A stretch of DNA of 64,000 nt from Legionella lytica (GCF_023921225.1 NZ_CP071527.1:1764501-1828500), one strand, 5' to 3'. Shown: positions 8,813 through 18,896, counted from the first letter of the stretch. Notes: generated by a model not told the origin, from the letters alone. A program made the numbers and translations.

Positions 8813-10082
8813 TAAAATCCAAGCAATCCGTGGTATGAATGATGTTTTGCCTGAAAAAACTGCATTATGGCGTTACATTGAGAATACATTTATTACCTGT
8901 CTTAGCAATTATGGCTATCAGGAAATTCGTTTTCCTCTAGTAGAAAGCACACAGCTTTTTAAACGGACTATTGGTGAAGTTACCGATATCGTTGAAAAAG
9001 AAATGTATACCTTTAATGATTTAAATGGTGACAGCATAACCCTTCGACCTGAAGGAACTGCGGGTTGCGTTCGTGCTTGTCTGGAACATGGATTGTTACA
9101 CAATCAGCAACAAAAATTATGGTATTTAGGTGCCATGTTTCGTCATGAACGTCCTCAAAAGGGGCGATACAGGCAATTTACCCAATTAGGGGTAGAGACT
9201 TTTGGTGTTCCAGGAGCACAAAGCGACATAGAGCTAATTGCTCTATGTCGCAAATTCTGGACTGAATTAGGATTCGCTGATTTAGTTCAATTACAAATTA
9301 ATACTCTTGGGGAGCTTTCCGAACGCCAAAACTATAAAAATATTTTGGTTGAATACCTCAACGATCATATTGATCTTCTTGATGATGACAGCAAAAGGCG
9401 ATTAACTCGTAACCCATTGCGTATTTTAGACAGCAAAAATCCTGAAATGCAGCAATTAGTTGCCAATGCACCTAAGTTGATTGACGTGCTTGAAGGAAAA
9501 AGCCGTGATCATTTCCAAGCTTTTTGCGCGGGTCTGGATGCATTAGAAATTCCCTATGTTGTGAATCCCGTCTTAGTAAGAGGCCTGGATTATTATGGCC
9601 ATACCGTGTTTGAATGGGTTACTGACCGTTTAGGGAGCCAGGCAACAATTTGTGCTGGTGGTCGTTATGATATTTTGGTGGAACAATTAGGCGGTAATCC
9701 TACCTCAGCTGCAGGTTTTGCATTGGGAGTGGAGCGTATTTATCTGCTGATGGAAACCCTAGAGTTACTGAAACAAGAAGCTAAAGCGAACTCCATATTT
9801 ATTATTGGCACAAATGAAGAATCGATCGTTAGAGGGCTTGTAATTGCTGAGTCAATTCGTGCAGCATACCCCGCGTTAGAAGTTATTGTAAATACTGCCG
9901 GTGGTAGCTTTAAGAGCCAATTTAAGAAAGCTGATAAAAGTGGGGCTCGTTTGGCTTTAGTTTTAGGTGAAGACGAGCTTGCTAATCATAAGGTTAGTAT
10001 TAAGGATTTACGCACTGGAATGGAACAGATAACTGTGGATCAAACTGCGGTTAATCAGTTTCTAAATGATTATTTGAAATAA
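8805..10082 (+). CDS. hisS: Histidyl-tRNA synthetase
   Basis: Class II aminoacyl-tRNA synthetase charging tRNA-His. Motif 2 is visible as [20 protein letters not shown], and the histidine-binding loop as [15 protein letters not shown]. The C-terminal anticodon-binding domain begins near residue 330. The 425-residue length is standard. The start is GTG at 8805, inside the last codons of rodZ, giving [16 protein letters not shown], the canonical N-terminus. In many gammaproteobacteria ispG lies immediately upstream; it is absent here. Confidence 0.97.
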   Translation: MADKIQAIRGMNDVLPEKTALWRYIENTFITCLSNYGYQEIRFPLVESTQLFKRTIGEVTDIVEKEMYTFNDLNGDSITLRPEGTAGCVRACLEHGLLHNQQQKLWYLGAMFRHERPQKGRYRQFTQLGVETFGVPGAQSDIELIALCRKFWTELGFADLVQLQINTLGELSERQNYKNILVEYLNDHIDLLDDDSKRRLTRNPLRILDSKNPEMQQLVANAPKLIDVLEGKSRDHFQAFCAGLDALEIPYVVNPVLVRGLDYYGHTVFEWVTDRLGSQATICAGGRYDILVEQLGGNPTSAAGFALGVERIYLLMETLELLKQEAKANSIFIIGTNEESIVRGLVIAESIRAAYPALEVIVNTAGGSFKSQFKKADKSGARLALVLGEDELANHKVSIKDLRTGMEQITVDQTAVNQFLNDYLK

Positions 10083-10108
10083 GGTTACGTTGAGTTCAGG
10101 AGAGTGTT

Positions 10109-10783
10109 ATGTCAGTTTATATGACAGAAGAGGAACAGTTAGAATCGATAAAAAAATGGTGGAAACGCTATGGTAATATAGTTTTCGTTATCATATCGGT
10201 AATACTTTTTAGTATTGCTGGCTATCGATATTTCACTTGGCACCAGGGTAAACTGACTCAGCAAGCGTCTATTGCTTATGAGCAAATGATGATTGCTTTA
10301 TCAAATAATAATACTAAGGCGGTAAAATCTTTCGCTAATGAGCTCATCAAGGACCACAGCAAGTCTGTATATGCTGATGCGGCCCATATGACCCTTGCCA
10401 AAGTTTATGTTTCTAAAAATAAGTTGGAGCAGGCTCAAAGTGAATTACGCATTGTGGCAGATAACAGCAAATTGCGTACTTTAAAACAAATAGCGAAGAT
10501 TCGTCTTGCGCGTATTCTTGTAGCGAATAAATCATATGCTAATGCACTAAGCGAGCTAAGCAAAGTTGAAGATGCTACTTATCTCCCTGTAATTAATGAA
10601 TTGAAGGGTGATATATACGGCGCTACAGGAAAATACGAAGAGGCGATGAACTCTTATAAGCAAGCGATGGATGAGGTTAAGGTAAATGGAATGGGGAATT
10701 TATTTTTAGAAATGAAAACCAATGAAATTGCCGTTAAGACTCAATCGATGATTTCGGATGAAAAGAAGACTCAAGCAGCATAA
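10109..10783 (+). CDS. yfgM: YfgM family protein (SecYEG-associated TPR protein)
   Basis: Inner-membrane protein that in E. coli associates with PpiD and the SecYEG translocon and helps periplasmic chaperone handover. The N-terminal cytoplasmic stretch MTEEEQLESIKKWWKRYGN is characteristic. One transmembrane helix follows (residues ~24-42), then a periplasmic TPR-like domain. Length 224 aa. A GGAG-type site precedes the ATG. The position between hisS and bamB is the conserved one, and the stop overlaps the upstream ATG option of bamB. Confidence 0.9.
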   Translation: MSVYMTEEEQLESIKKWWKRYGNIVFVIISVILFSIAGYRYFTWHQGKLTQQASIAYEQMMIALSNNNTKAVKSFANELIKDHSKSVYADAAHMTLAKVYVSKNKLEQAQSELRIVADNSKLRTLKQIAKIRLARILVANKSYANALSELSKVEDATYLPVINELKGDIYGATGKYEEAMNSYKQAMDEVKVNGMGNLFLEMKTNEIAVKTQSMISDEKKTQAA

Positions 10784-10797
10784 TGAGGTTTAGTTTG

Positions 10798-11952
10798 ATG
10801 AAAGTTAAATTAAGTATTTTAGCTCTTTGTGTAGCCATGCAAGGATGTTCAAAAGTTGATGATTACTTATTAGGTAAGGATAATACTCCTAAGCCTAAAG
10901 AGTTGGCTGAATTACACGATAAAATTAAAGTAGCGCAGAACTGGTCTGCGCCGGTAGGCAAATCTGCTAAAAATAAAGAGTATTTAAGGCTAAAGCCAGT
11001 AATACGCGGAGGCATTATTTATACTGCTGATGCTAGCGGAATAGTACGCGCTGTCAGTAAGCGTGATGGCCAAATTCACTGGACAACCCCATTAAAGCAT
11101 GGTTTGGTAAGCGGCCCGACTTTGGGCAAAGGCTATTTGGCGGTTGGCACTGATAATGCTTCAGTGGTTCTATTGAATCAGGCTGATGGCAAACAAGTGT
11201 GGCAAAAGAAAGTTTCTGGCGAGGTATTATCACCACCAGCAGTGACACACGGTAAAGTAATTGCCAAAACCATTGATGGAAAAGTTTATGCTTTTAATGC
11301 AAAAGATGGTAAGCAACTCTGGATGGCAGAACATGGCTCACCTAGTTTGATCTTAAAAGCAAGCTCTTCTCCTGTAGTTGTTGGTGGATTAGTACTAATA
11401 GGTTTTTCTGATGGAAAGATGGATGCCTATGATATTAGTAGTGGACGATTAATGTGGCAGCGCAGTATTGCTTATGCATCAGGCGCGAGCGATGTAGAGC
11501 AACTGGTTGATATTGATGCAGATCCAATTATTGATGGTAATGTTGCTTATTTGGCTAGCTACCAAGGTTATATTGGTGCTTTATCATTAAGTGATGGGCA
11601 ATTTATCTGGAAAAAACCAGGCTCAGTTTATAAAAATATGCTGCTAAGTGGTAATACATTGTATGTAAGTGATAGCCATGATGTTATTTGGTCTATTAAT
11701 AAGCAAAGTGGTCAGGTTAATTGGAAGCAAAAAGTGTTAAAGGCGCGAGGACTAACGGAGCCGGCACTTGTAGGTACTAATTTAGTCGTTGGCGATAAAA
11801 CAGGGTATTTGCATTTTATCGATCCCCAAAATGGTGAAATGCTGGCTCGGTTTAAGGCGGCAGGTGGGGTAAGTATTTCTCCAAGCGTTACAGGACGAAC
11901 GCTTTATGTGCTAACTGATAATGGAATACTTAGCAAACTATCTGTGAGTTAA
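10798..11952 (+). CDS. bamB: Outer membrane assembly lipoprotein BamB
   Basis: Beta-propeller lipoprotein of the BAM complex that inserts outer-membrane beta-barrels. The lipobox is in CVAMQGC, about 17 residues after the ATG at 10798. At least six PQQ-like propeller blades can be read as repeated DG-x-x-x-W units ([60 protein letters not shown]). The ATG at 10783 is in frame, but GAGG at 10785-10788 is correctly spaced for 10798. der follows after 4 bp. Confidence 0.93.
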   Translation: MKVKLSILALCVAMQGCSKVDDYLLGKDNTPKPKELAELHDKIKVAQNWSAPVGKSAKNKEYLRLKPVIRGGIIYTADASGIVRAVSKRDGQIHWTTPLKHGLVSGPTLGKGYLAVGTDNASVVLLNQADGKQVWQKKVSGEVLSPPAVTHGKVIAKTIDGKVYAFNAKDGKQLWMAEHGSPSLILKASSSPVVVGGLVLIGFSDGKMDAYDISSGRLMWQRSIAYASGASDVEQLVDIDADPIIDGNVAYLASYQGYIGALSLSDGQFIWKKPGSVYKNMLLSGNTLYVSDSHDVIWSINKQSGQVNWKQKVLKARGLTEPALVGTNLVVGDKTGYLHFIDPQNGEMLARFKAAGGVSISPSVTGRTLYVLTDNGILSKLSVS

Positions 11953-11956
11953 TATA

Positions 11957-13366
11957 ATGGTTCCTGTAATTGCGCTGGTTGGGCGTCCTAATGTAGGTAA
12001 GTCTACGCTATTTAATCGGTTGACTAAAACCCAAGATGCTCTCGTTGCTGATTTTCCAGGCTTAACGCGTGACAGACAATACGGTCAAGCAGTTCATGGC
12101 CTTAAGTCTTATATAGTGGTCGACACGGGTGGCATTGGTGTTGATGATATTGAAGTTGATGGTTTAATGTCAAAACAGTCAACTATAGCCTTAAATGAGG
12201 CGGATATAGTTCTTTTTCTAGTTGATGGGCGTTCAGGCTTAACTGGAATCGATGAGAATATCGCCACAAACTTAAGAAAATTAAGCAAAAAGGTACATCT
12301 TGTTGTTAATAAAACTGAAGGTATTGATGATGATGTGGCTTGTGCTGATTTCCAATCATTAGGAATTAGTGATATTCATTCGATTTCATCATCGCATGGC
12401 AGTGGCATTTATTCATTACTCGATGAGGTTTTGGAGCCATTTGCTCCCCAGGTAGAGGATGAAGTAGGGGAAGAGGACGCGATCAAAATCGCCTTTGCAG
12501 GTCGTCCAAACGTAGGCAAATCAACCCTTATTAATCGTATTTTGGGTGAAGAGCGAGTCGTTGTGTATGATATGCCTGGTACAACGCGGGATAGTATTGC
12601 TATTCCTTTTACTCGAGATGAAAAACGTTACATCTTAATTGACACGGCTGGTGTGCGTCGTAAGTCACGCATTGATGAAAAAATAGAAAAGTTCTCAGTA
12701 ATTAAAACTTTACAGGCTATTAAAGAGTCGAATGTTTGTTTACAACTTCTTGATGCTGATGAAGGGATTACAGATCAAGATATGAATTTACTTGGCTTTA
12801 TTATTGAGTCAGGTAAAGCTTTAGTTATTGCTGTAAATAAGTGGGATGGCAAAGACGAAGAGCATAAGGAAAAAATTAAAAGCGAATTATCGAGAAGATT
12901 ACATTTTGCCAGCTTTGCTAAAATTAGATTTATTTCAGCACTGCATGGCAGTGGTGTGGGAACTTTATTTAAGGACATTAATGAGGCTTATGCTTCAGCC
13001 GTACAGTCCTTTTCTACACCAAGGTTAACTCGTTTATTGCAAGATATTAGTACCAAACATACTCCACCTTGTGTTAGTGGTCGTCGTATCAAGCTTCGTT
13101 ATGCACATCTTGGTGGGCATAATCCTCCTGTAATCGTTATCCATGGAAATCAGCTTGCTGATTTACCTGATAGTTATCGACGCTATTTAAATAATGAGTT
13201 TACCAAGCATTTAGGGTTGGTTGGTACTCCTTTGAAACTTGAATTTAAAGGTGGCTCAAATCCTTTTGCCGAGAAGAAAAATAAACTATCAGAGCGTCAG
13301 GTAAATAAGAAAAGACGATTAATGGCTTGGTCTAAAAAGAAAAAAGCAAAGTCAAAAAAGAAGTAA
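11957..13366 (+). CDS. der: Ribosome biogenesis GTPase Der (EngA)
   Basis: Tandem-GTPase factor needed for 50S subunit assembly. Two G domains are present: the first with GRPNVGKST at residues ~8-16 and DTGG; the second with a repeated GRPNVGKST near residue 182, DTAG and NKWD. A C-terminal KH-like domain follows, and the tail is strongly basic ([19 protein letters not shown]). Length 469 aa is normal. It ends the pilW operon. A GTAG-headed hairpin lies just downstream. Confidence 0.97.
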   Translation: MVPVIALVGRPNVGKSTLFNRLTKTQDALVADFPGLTRDRQYGQAVHGLKSYIVVDTGGIGVDDIEVDGLMSKQSTIALNEADIVLFLVDGRSGLTGIDENIATNLRKLSKKVHLVVNKTEGIDDDVACADFQSLGISDIHSISSSHGSGIYSLLDEVLEPFAPQVEDEVGEEDAIKIAFAGRPNVGKSTLINRILGEERVVVYDMPGTTRDSIAIPFTRDEKRYILIDTAGVRRKSRIDEKIEKFSVIKTLQAIKESNVCLQLLDADEGITDQDMNLLGFIIESGKALVIAVNKWDGKDEEHKEKIKSELSRRLHFASFAKIRFISALHGSGVGTLFKDINEAYASAVQSFSTPRLTRLLQDISTKHTPPCVSGRRIKLRYAHLGGHNPPVIVIHGNQLADLPDSYRRYLNNEFTKHLGLVGTPLKLEFKGGSNPFAEKKNKLSERQVNKKRRLMAWSKKKKAKSKKK

Positions 13367-13382
13367 TGATTGAGCTGGAAAT

Positions 13383-13412
13383 GTAGCCCGTATTAGCGTA
13401 GTGTAATACGGG
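13383..13412 (+). repeat. REP-like hairpin, family C copy 1 (single)
   Basis: GTAG followed by CCCGTATTA (13387-13395) paired perfectly with TAATACGGG (13404-13412). It sits between the convergent der and universal stress genes, so it could also slow or end transcription, although no T-run follows. Related doublets are at 32920-33018 and 48280-48359. Confidence 0.65.
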
Positions 13413-13432
13413 ACACACACTATCTATCCATG

Positions 13433-13855
13433 CTATTTTATTCTCAATGTTAATACATCACAGGGTGCATGGTTTACTGTTGCATGTGCTGTACTTCCTA
13501 GCAACGAGCTTAGCCCGGAAGTTGAATGGCTACCAAGTATGACCAATTGGCAATTCAATTCTTTCACTTTACTAAAGATATGTTCCTTCACGGAGCCAAC
13601 TTCCACAAATTGTTGTTCGGCTGGGATATGAAGACTCTCACCAAGTAATGATAAAACCGTTTGTGCATCATCTTTGGTCGGGTTTACTAATTCAGTAAAT
13701 CCAAGCCCCTGAGCTAACTGAAAACTGGCAGGTAGCTCAATTACATGTAAAAGATATAATTGGGCATTAAGTTGTTTTGCTATTTCCACTGCTTTTTCAG
13801 CGAGATGGCTATGTTCTTTAAGTAAGTCCGTAGCAAATAAGATATTGTTATACAT
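13433..13855 (-). CDS. Universal stress protein, UspA family
   Basis: Single-domain universal stress protein of 140 residues. The N-terminal MYNNILFATDL strand and the C-terminal nucleotide-binding loop GSHSTSGLSSLLGSTAHATVNHAPCDVL match the G-x2-G-x9-G-(S/T) pattern of ATP-binding members. It is monocistronic, convergent with der. A role in stress endurance is inferred from the family only. Confidence 0.9.
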   Translation of the reverse strand: MYNNILFATDLLKEHSHLAEKAVEIAKQLNAQLYLLHVIELPASFQLAQGLGFTELVNPTKDDAQTVLSLLGESLHIPAEQQFVEVGSVKEHIFSKVKELNCQLVILGSHSTSGLSSLLGSTAHATVNHAPCDVLTLRIK

Positions 13856-13963
13856 GGCATCCCTCGCAGTTAATATGTTCTTTATTTTGAAGTGTAGTCG
13901 ATTTAGGCTGAGTGGTAAACGTTTATGGAGAAGTGGTTAATGTGAATTAAGAGGATAAATAAT

Positions 13964-14071
13964 GTAGATTGGGCCCATGGCCGATATTTCCTCTTAAAAA
14001 GAAGAAGTATTAATGATGGCATCTAATTTTAATGAGCAGATGAGAAACGTCAGGCCAGGGGCCCGACCTAC
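13964..14071. repeat. REP-like inverted doublet, family A copy 2
   Basis: Starts GTAGATTGGGCCCATGGCC and ends GGGGCCCGACCTAC, with an A/T-rich centre containing GAAACGTCAGG. It lies in the gap between the universal stress gene and folK. The rest of this gap shows no gene. Confidence 0.65.
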
Positions 14072-14134
14072 AATAGTACTATTTTGATAGTAATCAGTAG
14101 TTGTAATCAGGTAGTGTATTTACTGATGATCCGC

Positions 14135-14641
14135 TTATACCAGCTCGTCACAAAGAGCTTCTTGTTCTATTGTCTCTGTAAGGAGGGAGGGTAGAATTGT
14201 AATGTGAGGCTTATTTTTCATCAGCATATTTATTAAATTAATTCCACACACCTCAGAAAGTGGCTGGAGCACAAAATCTCTTGATGTAATATAAGGATGA
14301 GGAATTGTCAGATTATTAATCTGAATTGTTCTATCGCCATAAGTAAGGATATCTATATCAATAATCCTGGGCCCCCAACGTTTTTTGCGTACCCGGCCTT
14401 GCTGTTTTTCAATTTTTTGGCAGGCTCTTAATAACTGTAAAGGCGCTAAGCTAGTACGGATTTCAACTACTGCATTACAAAAATCTTGTTGGCCTTGTAA
14501 ACCCCAAGCCTTAGTCCAATGAAAACGCGATACTTTAGTTAGTGAGGTAGATCTTAAGGCACTGATGGCACGGATGGCACATCGGAGTTGGCGTTCAGGT
14601 GATTTTTGATTTGAACCCAACCCGAGATAACATATATTCAT
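14135..14641 (-). CDS. folK: 2-amino-4-hydroxy-6-hydroxymethyldihydropteridine pyrophosphokinase
   Basis: Transfers pyrophosphate from ATP to 6-hydroxymethyl-7,8-dihydropterin in folate synthesis. Signature segments are GLGSN near residue 7 and RWGPRIIDIDILTYGD near residue 88. Length 168 aa compares with 159 in E. coli. The ATG overlaps the pcnB stop (ATGA), so it is coupled to pcnB as in E. coli. Confidence 0.94.
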   Translation of the reverse strand: MNICYLGLGSNQKSPERQLRCAIRAISALRSTSLTKVSRFHWTKAWGLQGQQDFCNAVVEIRTSLAPLQLLRACQKIEKQQGRVRKKRWGPRIIDIDILTYGDRTIQINNLTIPHPYITSRDFVLQPLSEVCGINLINMLMKNKPHITILPSLLTETIEQEALCDELV

Positions 14642-15978
14642 TTTGGTGTAGTGGCTTTAGGTTTTCTACGACGTCTGCTTTTTTTGGCTGGTGAGCCGGC
14701 ATTAAGTTCCGCCACCATTTTATTACGAACCTCCTCACTTGCCTCTTGGAATGAGGTCCACCATTGTGCCAGTTCCATTGACTCGTCGCCTGCCAGCGCG
14801 CGCAAGGCCATGAAATCATAAGCAGCTCTAAATCGTGGATGCTGTAATAAGTTAAATGCTCTACCACCCAAGCGTTTGACGAAACGGTACTGTAATAACC
14901 ATATTTCTCGAATAATCTGGGTGTAACGCTTAGGAATTGAAATGATTTTATTTTGTTCTGCAATAACAATAGACATCGCTTTTTCTACAGCAGGTAAGGG
15001 GTCCATACCGGAGCTTTGTAATTGTTTTGAGCGCTCAATCATTGGGAACCATAAGATCACTGCAAACAAAAAGGCAGGAGTTACTGGTTTGTCATCCTGA
15101 ATTCGCGTATCTGTATTTTCAAGGGCAATCGCTAATAAGGCATTAACAGGGTACTGGCTATTAAATAGAGCGTTTGTTTGGGGGCATAAGTGCTGGAATA
15201 AGCCATATTGCATCAGTAATTTCTGTACGGTTTCAGCATTTCCACACTGATACAACTTAGTCATTTCATCGAATAAACGAGAGTTAGAGACATGTGTAAT
15301 CAATGAACTAATTTCAGGAAATGGGGCTTCAGTCTCTGGAGCTAGATTAAAATGCAATTTGGCACTAAATCGTATGGCGCGCAGCATTCTTACTGGATCT
15401 TCCTTATAACGGGTTACGGGATCGCCAATCATGCGGATAAGTTTATCCTGAACGTCCTTAACACCGCCTGTAAAGTCAATAATAGATGAATCCACTACGT
15501 TATAATAGAGCGAATTTATGGTGAAATCGCGCCGCCAGGCATCTTCATCCAAAGAGCCAAAGGTATTATCACGAACCAGCATACCACGCTCATTTGTCTG
15601 TTGGCTTTCATCAAGTGCAGCATGGCCACGAAAGGTCGCTACTTCAATAATTTCACGATGAAAAAGCACATGAACTAGCTTAAATCGGCGACCAATAATG
15701 CGCCCGTTGCGAAATAAGCTTTTGATTTGATTTGGTGTTGCATTAGTCGCAACATCAAAATCTTTGGGGGCTTTATTAAGTAAAAGATCACGAACACTGC
15801 CACCAACAATGTATGCTTGAAATCCACTTCCATTTAAGCGGTTAAGTACTTTTAGTGCATTACTGCTAATGTCCGCCTTTGAAATGGAATGATGATTCCT
15901 TGGAATGATGTAAGCTGTACTAACAGGATCTGTATTAGCCCTGTTTCTCTTAAGCAGCTTTTTGATAAATTTGATGAT
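14638..15978 (-). CDS. pcnB: Poly(A) polymerase I with non-canonical start codon
   Basis: Adds 3' poly(A) tails that promote RNA decay. The reading frame is open from a TGA at 15988-15990 down to 14638. The essential nucleotidyltransferase motif GGSVRDLLL and DFDVATNATP are encoded at about 15755-15805, followed by RRFKLVHV and EVATFRGH. No ATG, GTG or TTG occurs in frame upstream of these motifs; the first GTG (15667-15669) would delete the catalytic site. I place the start at the ATC at 15976-15978, 8 nt after a GAG, giving about 446 residues (E. coli 465). E. coli pcnB is known to start at AUU, so an inefficient start is plausible. Neighbouring ATC (15973-15975, 15964-15966) and CTG (15955-15957) codons are alternatives. 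Confidence 0.88.
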   Translation of the reverse strand: MIKFIKKLLKRNRANTDPVSTAYIIPRNHHSISKADISSNALKVLNRLNGSGFQAYIVGGSVRDLLLNKAPKDFDVATNATPNQIKSLFRNGRIIGRRFKLVHVLFHREIIEVATFRGHAALDESQQTNERGMLVRDNTFGSLDEDAWRRDFTINSLYYNVVDSSIIDFTGGVKDVQDKLIRMIGDPVTRYKEDPVRMLRAIRFSAKLHFNLAPETEAPFPEISSLITHVSNSRLFDEMTKLYQCGNAETVQKLLMQYGLFQHLCPQTNALFNSQYPVNALLAIALENTDTRIQDDKPVTPAFLFAVILWFPMIERSKQLQSSGMDPLPAVEKAMSIVIAEQNKIISIPKRYTQIIREIWLLQYRFVKRLGGRAFNLLQHPRFRAAYDFMALRALAGDESMELAQWWTSFQEASEEVRNKMVAELNAGSPAKKSRRRRKPKATTPK

Positions 15979-16012
15979 TGTAGTTTCTCACATAATTAGA
16001 CAAAACTAGATA

Positions 16013-16041
16013 ATTATAACGAAGCAAATCAATAAAGTGAA
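16013..16041 (-). promoter_or_regulatory. Candidate sigma70 promoter of pcnB-folK
   Basis: On the reverse strand, TTCACT (16036-16041) and TATAAT (16013-16018) are separated by 17 bp. The predicted start near 16006 leaves about 28 nt before the proposed ATC start of pcnB. Confidence 0.5.
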
Positions 16042-16244
16042 TCTTTTGTATTTAGAAACAGTCCTCAAATATGAAATTTATTTCAAAATAGATAGAAGTG
16101 GATTAAAGAAGCCATTTTTAATATACAAAAAGAACATCATGCGCTCTTTATAGGCATTTCTATGCTATGATCTCTATATCAAATACCTAATTATTATTTG
16201 ACCAAGTTTTCTAATTTAAATTCAAGATCTGGGAATTCATTTGT

Positions 16245-18803
16245 ATGCCATTAACCACAATAGACCTTATTAAAGCTGTGAAAGATAGATCCCTCGAGTC
16301 TATTGATACTCCGAAAAAAGTTTCGGGCTCCATAAGCGAGACGCGTTTTTACTTAGATTTTGTTTCTAATAAAATGAAAGAGTATGAGGCAAAAAAATAT
16401 CCAACCCCCCTTTATAAGTACAATAAGATGTCGCTCACAGTTGATGAAGGAAGAAAAGAGACTACTCATGTTACTTATAGTGGCGCGCCTGTTGATGAAT
16501 TTAGACATTTGTATACATTTGAAGACAACGCACTTGTTGTGCGTAAGCTTAGCGTCATTGCCGGCATATTAAATGCTTTAGAATTTGCAAATCTAGAAGA
16601 TGGGTTCCTTGGCATCAACAATGAAGGGCAACTAAAGTCTATTCTTGAATTACTGGGTGAACAGTTAAACATTGGTGGGTTGCTCTTTCCTGACAAAACA
16701 GATATGAATGTTTTTATTAACAACTTAGTGACTTTAATTTCCACGAAAACGAATACAGATCCCAAAAGGATTATTAGTGATATTCGTACGGCAGAGCGCT
16801 ATTTTGTTGCTGACTATAAGCGTGATCAGATATTTATTAATGAGATAAAAATTAATTCTGAAAAAACTATTTTTCAAGTGGATCAGTATCTGGGTAATCA
16901 GCTTACTATAAATCAAAAAAGGGAGTTTGTGAGTATTCATGTGTTGCCGAAAGAGAATAGGCCTTTATGGTTTAGGGGACTCTCTTCTTGGGAGCAAACT
17001 TGGTTACTTAAACATGTGCCAGCTACTTTAGATGTATCTTGGGCTGAGTTTGAAGGGTTAAGCCAATCCTCTGCCATGTCACATATCCCTGGTATACAAA
17101 ATGCTCGTATGAACTCTTTAGTAACTTTTGATGGTAAGGAATATACTTTATTATCACGTAGTTTTAAAACCAGTACTATGGTTCCTTATGAATTGCATGT
17201 AGCTAAAAAGGATCGAGGCTTTTATGTAAAACAAACTGCAGAACAGGTTTTAGGCTATTTAAGTCGAGAGGTAACCCGAGATTTTGAGCAAATTTGGGCT
17301 GGTCTAGGAGCTAATGGGCGGTTTCGTCCTTTAGTTTTTGTGCAATCGCTCCTGAGTGATACAGTGATTGATAGATTGGTTGCAACGGCTGATACGCGTT
17401 TAACGAGAGAACAAAGAAGAGCAATTCAAGAAATCAGTTTAAGTGGTACTTATCCAGGAGTAACTATTGTTACGGGTAATGATCCAATGAATTTCTTGCG
17501 ATTCGGTGATGCATTGTCTGGAGGCTTATCCAAAAAGCTTAATCGTTGGGCTCATACTGATTCCATTCTCGCTTATGGGAAACAATTTATTGCATATCTT
17601 GAGTTAGAGCTTGCTAAAAATACACTTAATGCGGACCAAGCTGCTCGATTGACTTTGATAAAGGCGGCACAACAAGAAATTAATAACCTGCGAAATGAGA
17701 ATTTTATTGGCCAAGGTGGAGAGCGCAATTTCGTTGCTTTTAAAGCGGCATACACCAGTGTTTTTGTAGAGTCCATGGGAGGGCTCGTTTCTACAAACTG
17801 TAAAAGTGGTAAGGATAGAACGGGGGTTGAAGAGCTCTATAAAAATGCAATGATTTATTATTATTCAATTTATGGAGTTTTGCCTAAATTTGATGATGAA
17901 GGAGTGGCACGTAAAAATTTTGTAGATATTTTTGTGCATCTTTTTAATAGCATGAAAGCTCAGGAAACTGCCGCTGGAAATACACCTGGTTCCCTTGGGT
18001 TGAAGTTGGATCCTACCATGCTTTGCTCGGATATTCGGGCGGCGTTACAGACATATAATATATCCATTGCTTTAGCAAATTTGAATAAGCCACCATTATT
18101 TGTTGAAAGTGAAACAAAATCAGTTAAATTACGTAAAGTATCAATCTCATCATTTAACGCAAAAACCAAACCTATTGATTTAGTAAAACAACTTGAAAAA
18201 GATGTAACTTCTTTTGCTAAATTACATCCTGTTGCGGATAAGCTAATGCCTTTTACTAGTTTTAGGAAAAGTGTCGTTGAATACGGTGCTGAACCAGGTA
18301 TGTTAACACCATTACGTGAACATTTTGCAGAAATTCAAGATGATGTTAATGATCTAGAACTTTTGACTAAAACTTTAAGTGAGTTTACACAAGAAGTAAG
18401 AGATTTTATTAATAGTTTTACCAAAGCTAATCCTAATTTGAATGAAAAACAAAAGCGAAGCATGAAACAACTTGATTTGCTATTACAAATAATTGCAAAT
18501 GGAGAAGAGTTATTTTTTAAAAGTTATGACTTAATGAGTACTGTGCAAGTTCTTAAGTTTAGTACCCTAACTAAATTAAAGGCACAATTTGCAGAGCATA
18601 AACAGCTACTTTTAGCTAATCACACCAAAGAAGAAACCGCAATATCCAGTCCAAGAATATCAGATAATCCGCATACCTATTTCATCTCTCCGGGTAGTGG
18701 AAAGGTGCGGGATTTTATCAAGCAATATAACGAATTATCAAAAGAAGGGAATACCCCGATAATTAGCCCCACTCCAGGCTCATCTGGTGCTAAGGTGAAA
18801 TAA
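16245..18803 (+). CDS. Phosphoinositide phosphatase-like effector candidate (SopB/SidF/SidP CX5R type)
   Basis: An 852-residue protein with the cysteine-phosphatase motif CKSGKDRTG at residues 519-527 (nucleophile C519, arginine R525). That exact signature is shared by the SopB/IpgD and Legionella SidF/SidP phosphoinositide phosphatases, which are secreted effectors altering host phosphoinositides. There is no signal peptide, and no transmembrane pair at the C-terminus, which argues for a soluble SidP-like rather than SidF-like protein. Flanking helical segments are long and charged, and the tail is Ser/Pro/Gly-rich. It is a single gene with a modest GGGA ribosome site and its own promoter region, adjacent to another large lineage-specific protein. 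Translocation by Dot/Icm is an inference; enzymatic activity is strongly suggested by the motif. Confidence 0.8.
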   Translation: MPLTTIDLIKAVKDRSLESIDTPKKVSGSISETRFYLDFVSNKMKEYEAKKYPTPLYKYNKMSLTVDEGRKETTHVTYSGAPVDEFRHLYTFEDNALVVRKLSVIAGILNALEFANLEDGFLGINNEGQLKSILELLGEQLNIGGLLFPDKTDMNVFINNLVTLISTKTNTDPKRIISDIRTAERYFVADYKRDQIFINEIKINSEKTIFQVDQYLGNQLTINQKREFVSIHVLPKENRPLWFRGLSSWEQTWLLKHVPATLDVSWAEFEGLSQSSAMSHIPGIQNARMNSLVTFDGKEYTLLSRSFKTSTMVPYELHVAKKDRGFYVKQTAEQVLGYLSREVTRDFEQIWAGLGANGRFRPLVFVQSLLSDTVIDRLVATADTRLTREQRRAIQEISLSGTYPGVTIVTGNDPMNFLRFGDALSGGLSKKLNRWAHTDSILAYGKQFIAYLELELAKNTLNADQAARLTLIKAAQQEINNLRNENFIGQGGERNFVAFKAAYTSVFVESMGGLVSTNCKSGKDRTGVEELYKNAMIYYYSIYGVLPKFDDEGVARKNFVDIFVHLFNSMKAQETAAGNTPGSLGLKLDPTMLCSDIRAALQTYNISIALANLNKPPLFVESETKSVKLRKVSISSFNAKTKPIDLVKQLEKDVTSFAKLHPVADKLMPFTSFRKSVVEYGAEPGMLTPLREHFAEIQDDVNDLELLTKTLSEFTQEVRDFINSFTKANPNLNEKQKRSMKQLDLLLQIIANGEELFFKSYDLMSTVQVLKFSTLTKLKAQFAEHKQLLLANHTKEETAISSPRISDNPHTYFISPGSGKVRDFIKQYNELSKEGNTPIISPTPGSSGAKVK

Positions 18804-18828
18804 GGGGCGGGTTCATGATAAATATGCT

Positions 18829-18856
18829 CACCTGACTTCCGCGGGAAGTTCAGGTG
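18829..18856. terminator. Hairpin between convergent genes
   Basis: CACCTGA-CTTCC (18829-18840) pairs with GGGAAGTTCAGGTG (18843-18856), leaving one bulged base and a tight loop. It lies centrally between the convergent stop codons at 18803 and 18897. No T-run follows, so efficient intrinsic termination is uncertain. Confidence 0.4.
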
Positions 18857-18896
18857 GTTGGGCGTTGATAAGATATTAAAGCAATCCAGCCAGGAG

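Noticed and set aside
14638..15669. pcnB starting at the GTG at 15667-15669
   Set aside because: That start removes the GGSVRDLLL and DFDVATN catalytic motifs that are encoded in the same open frame upstream.
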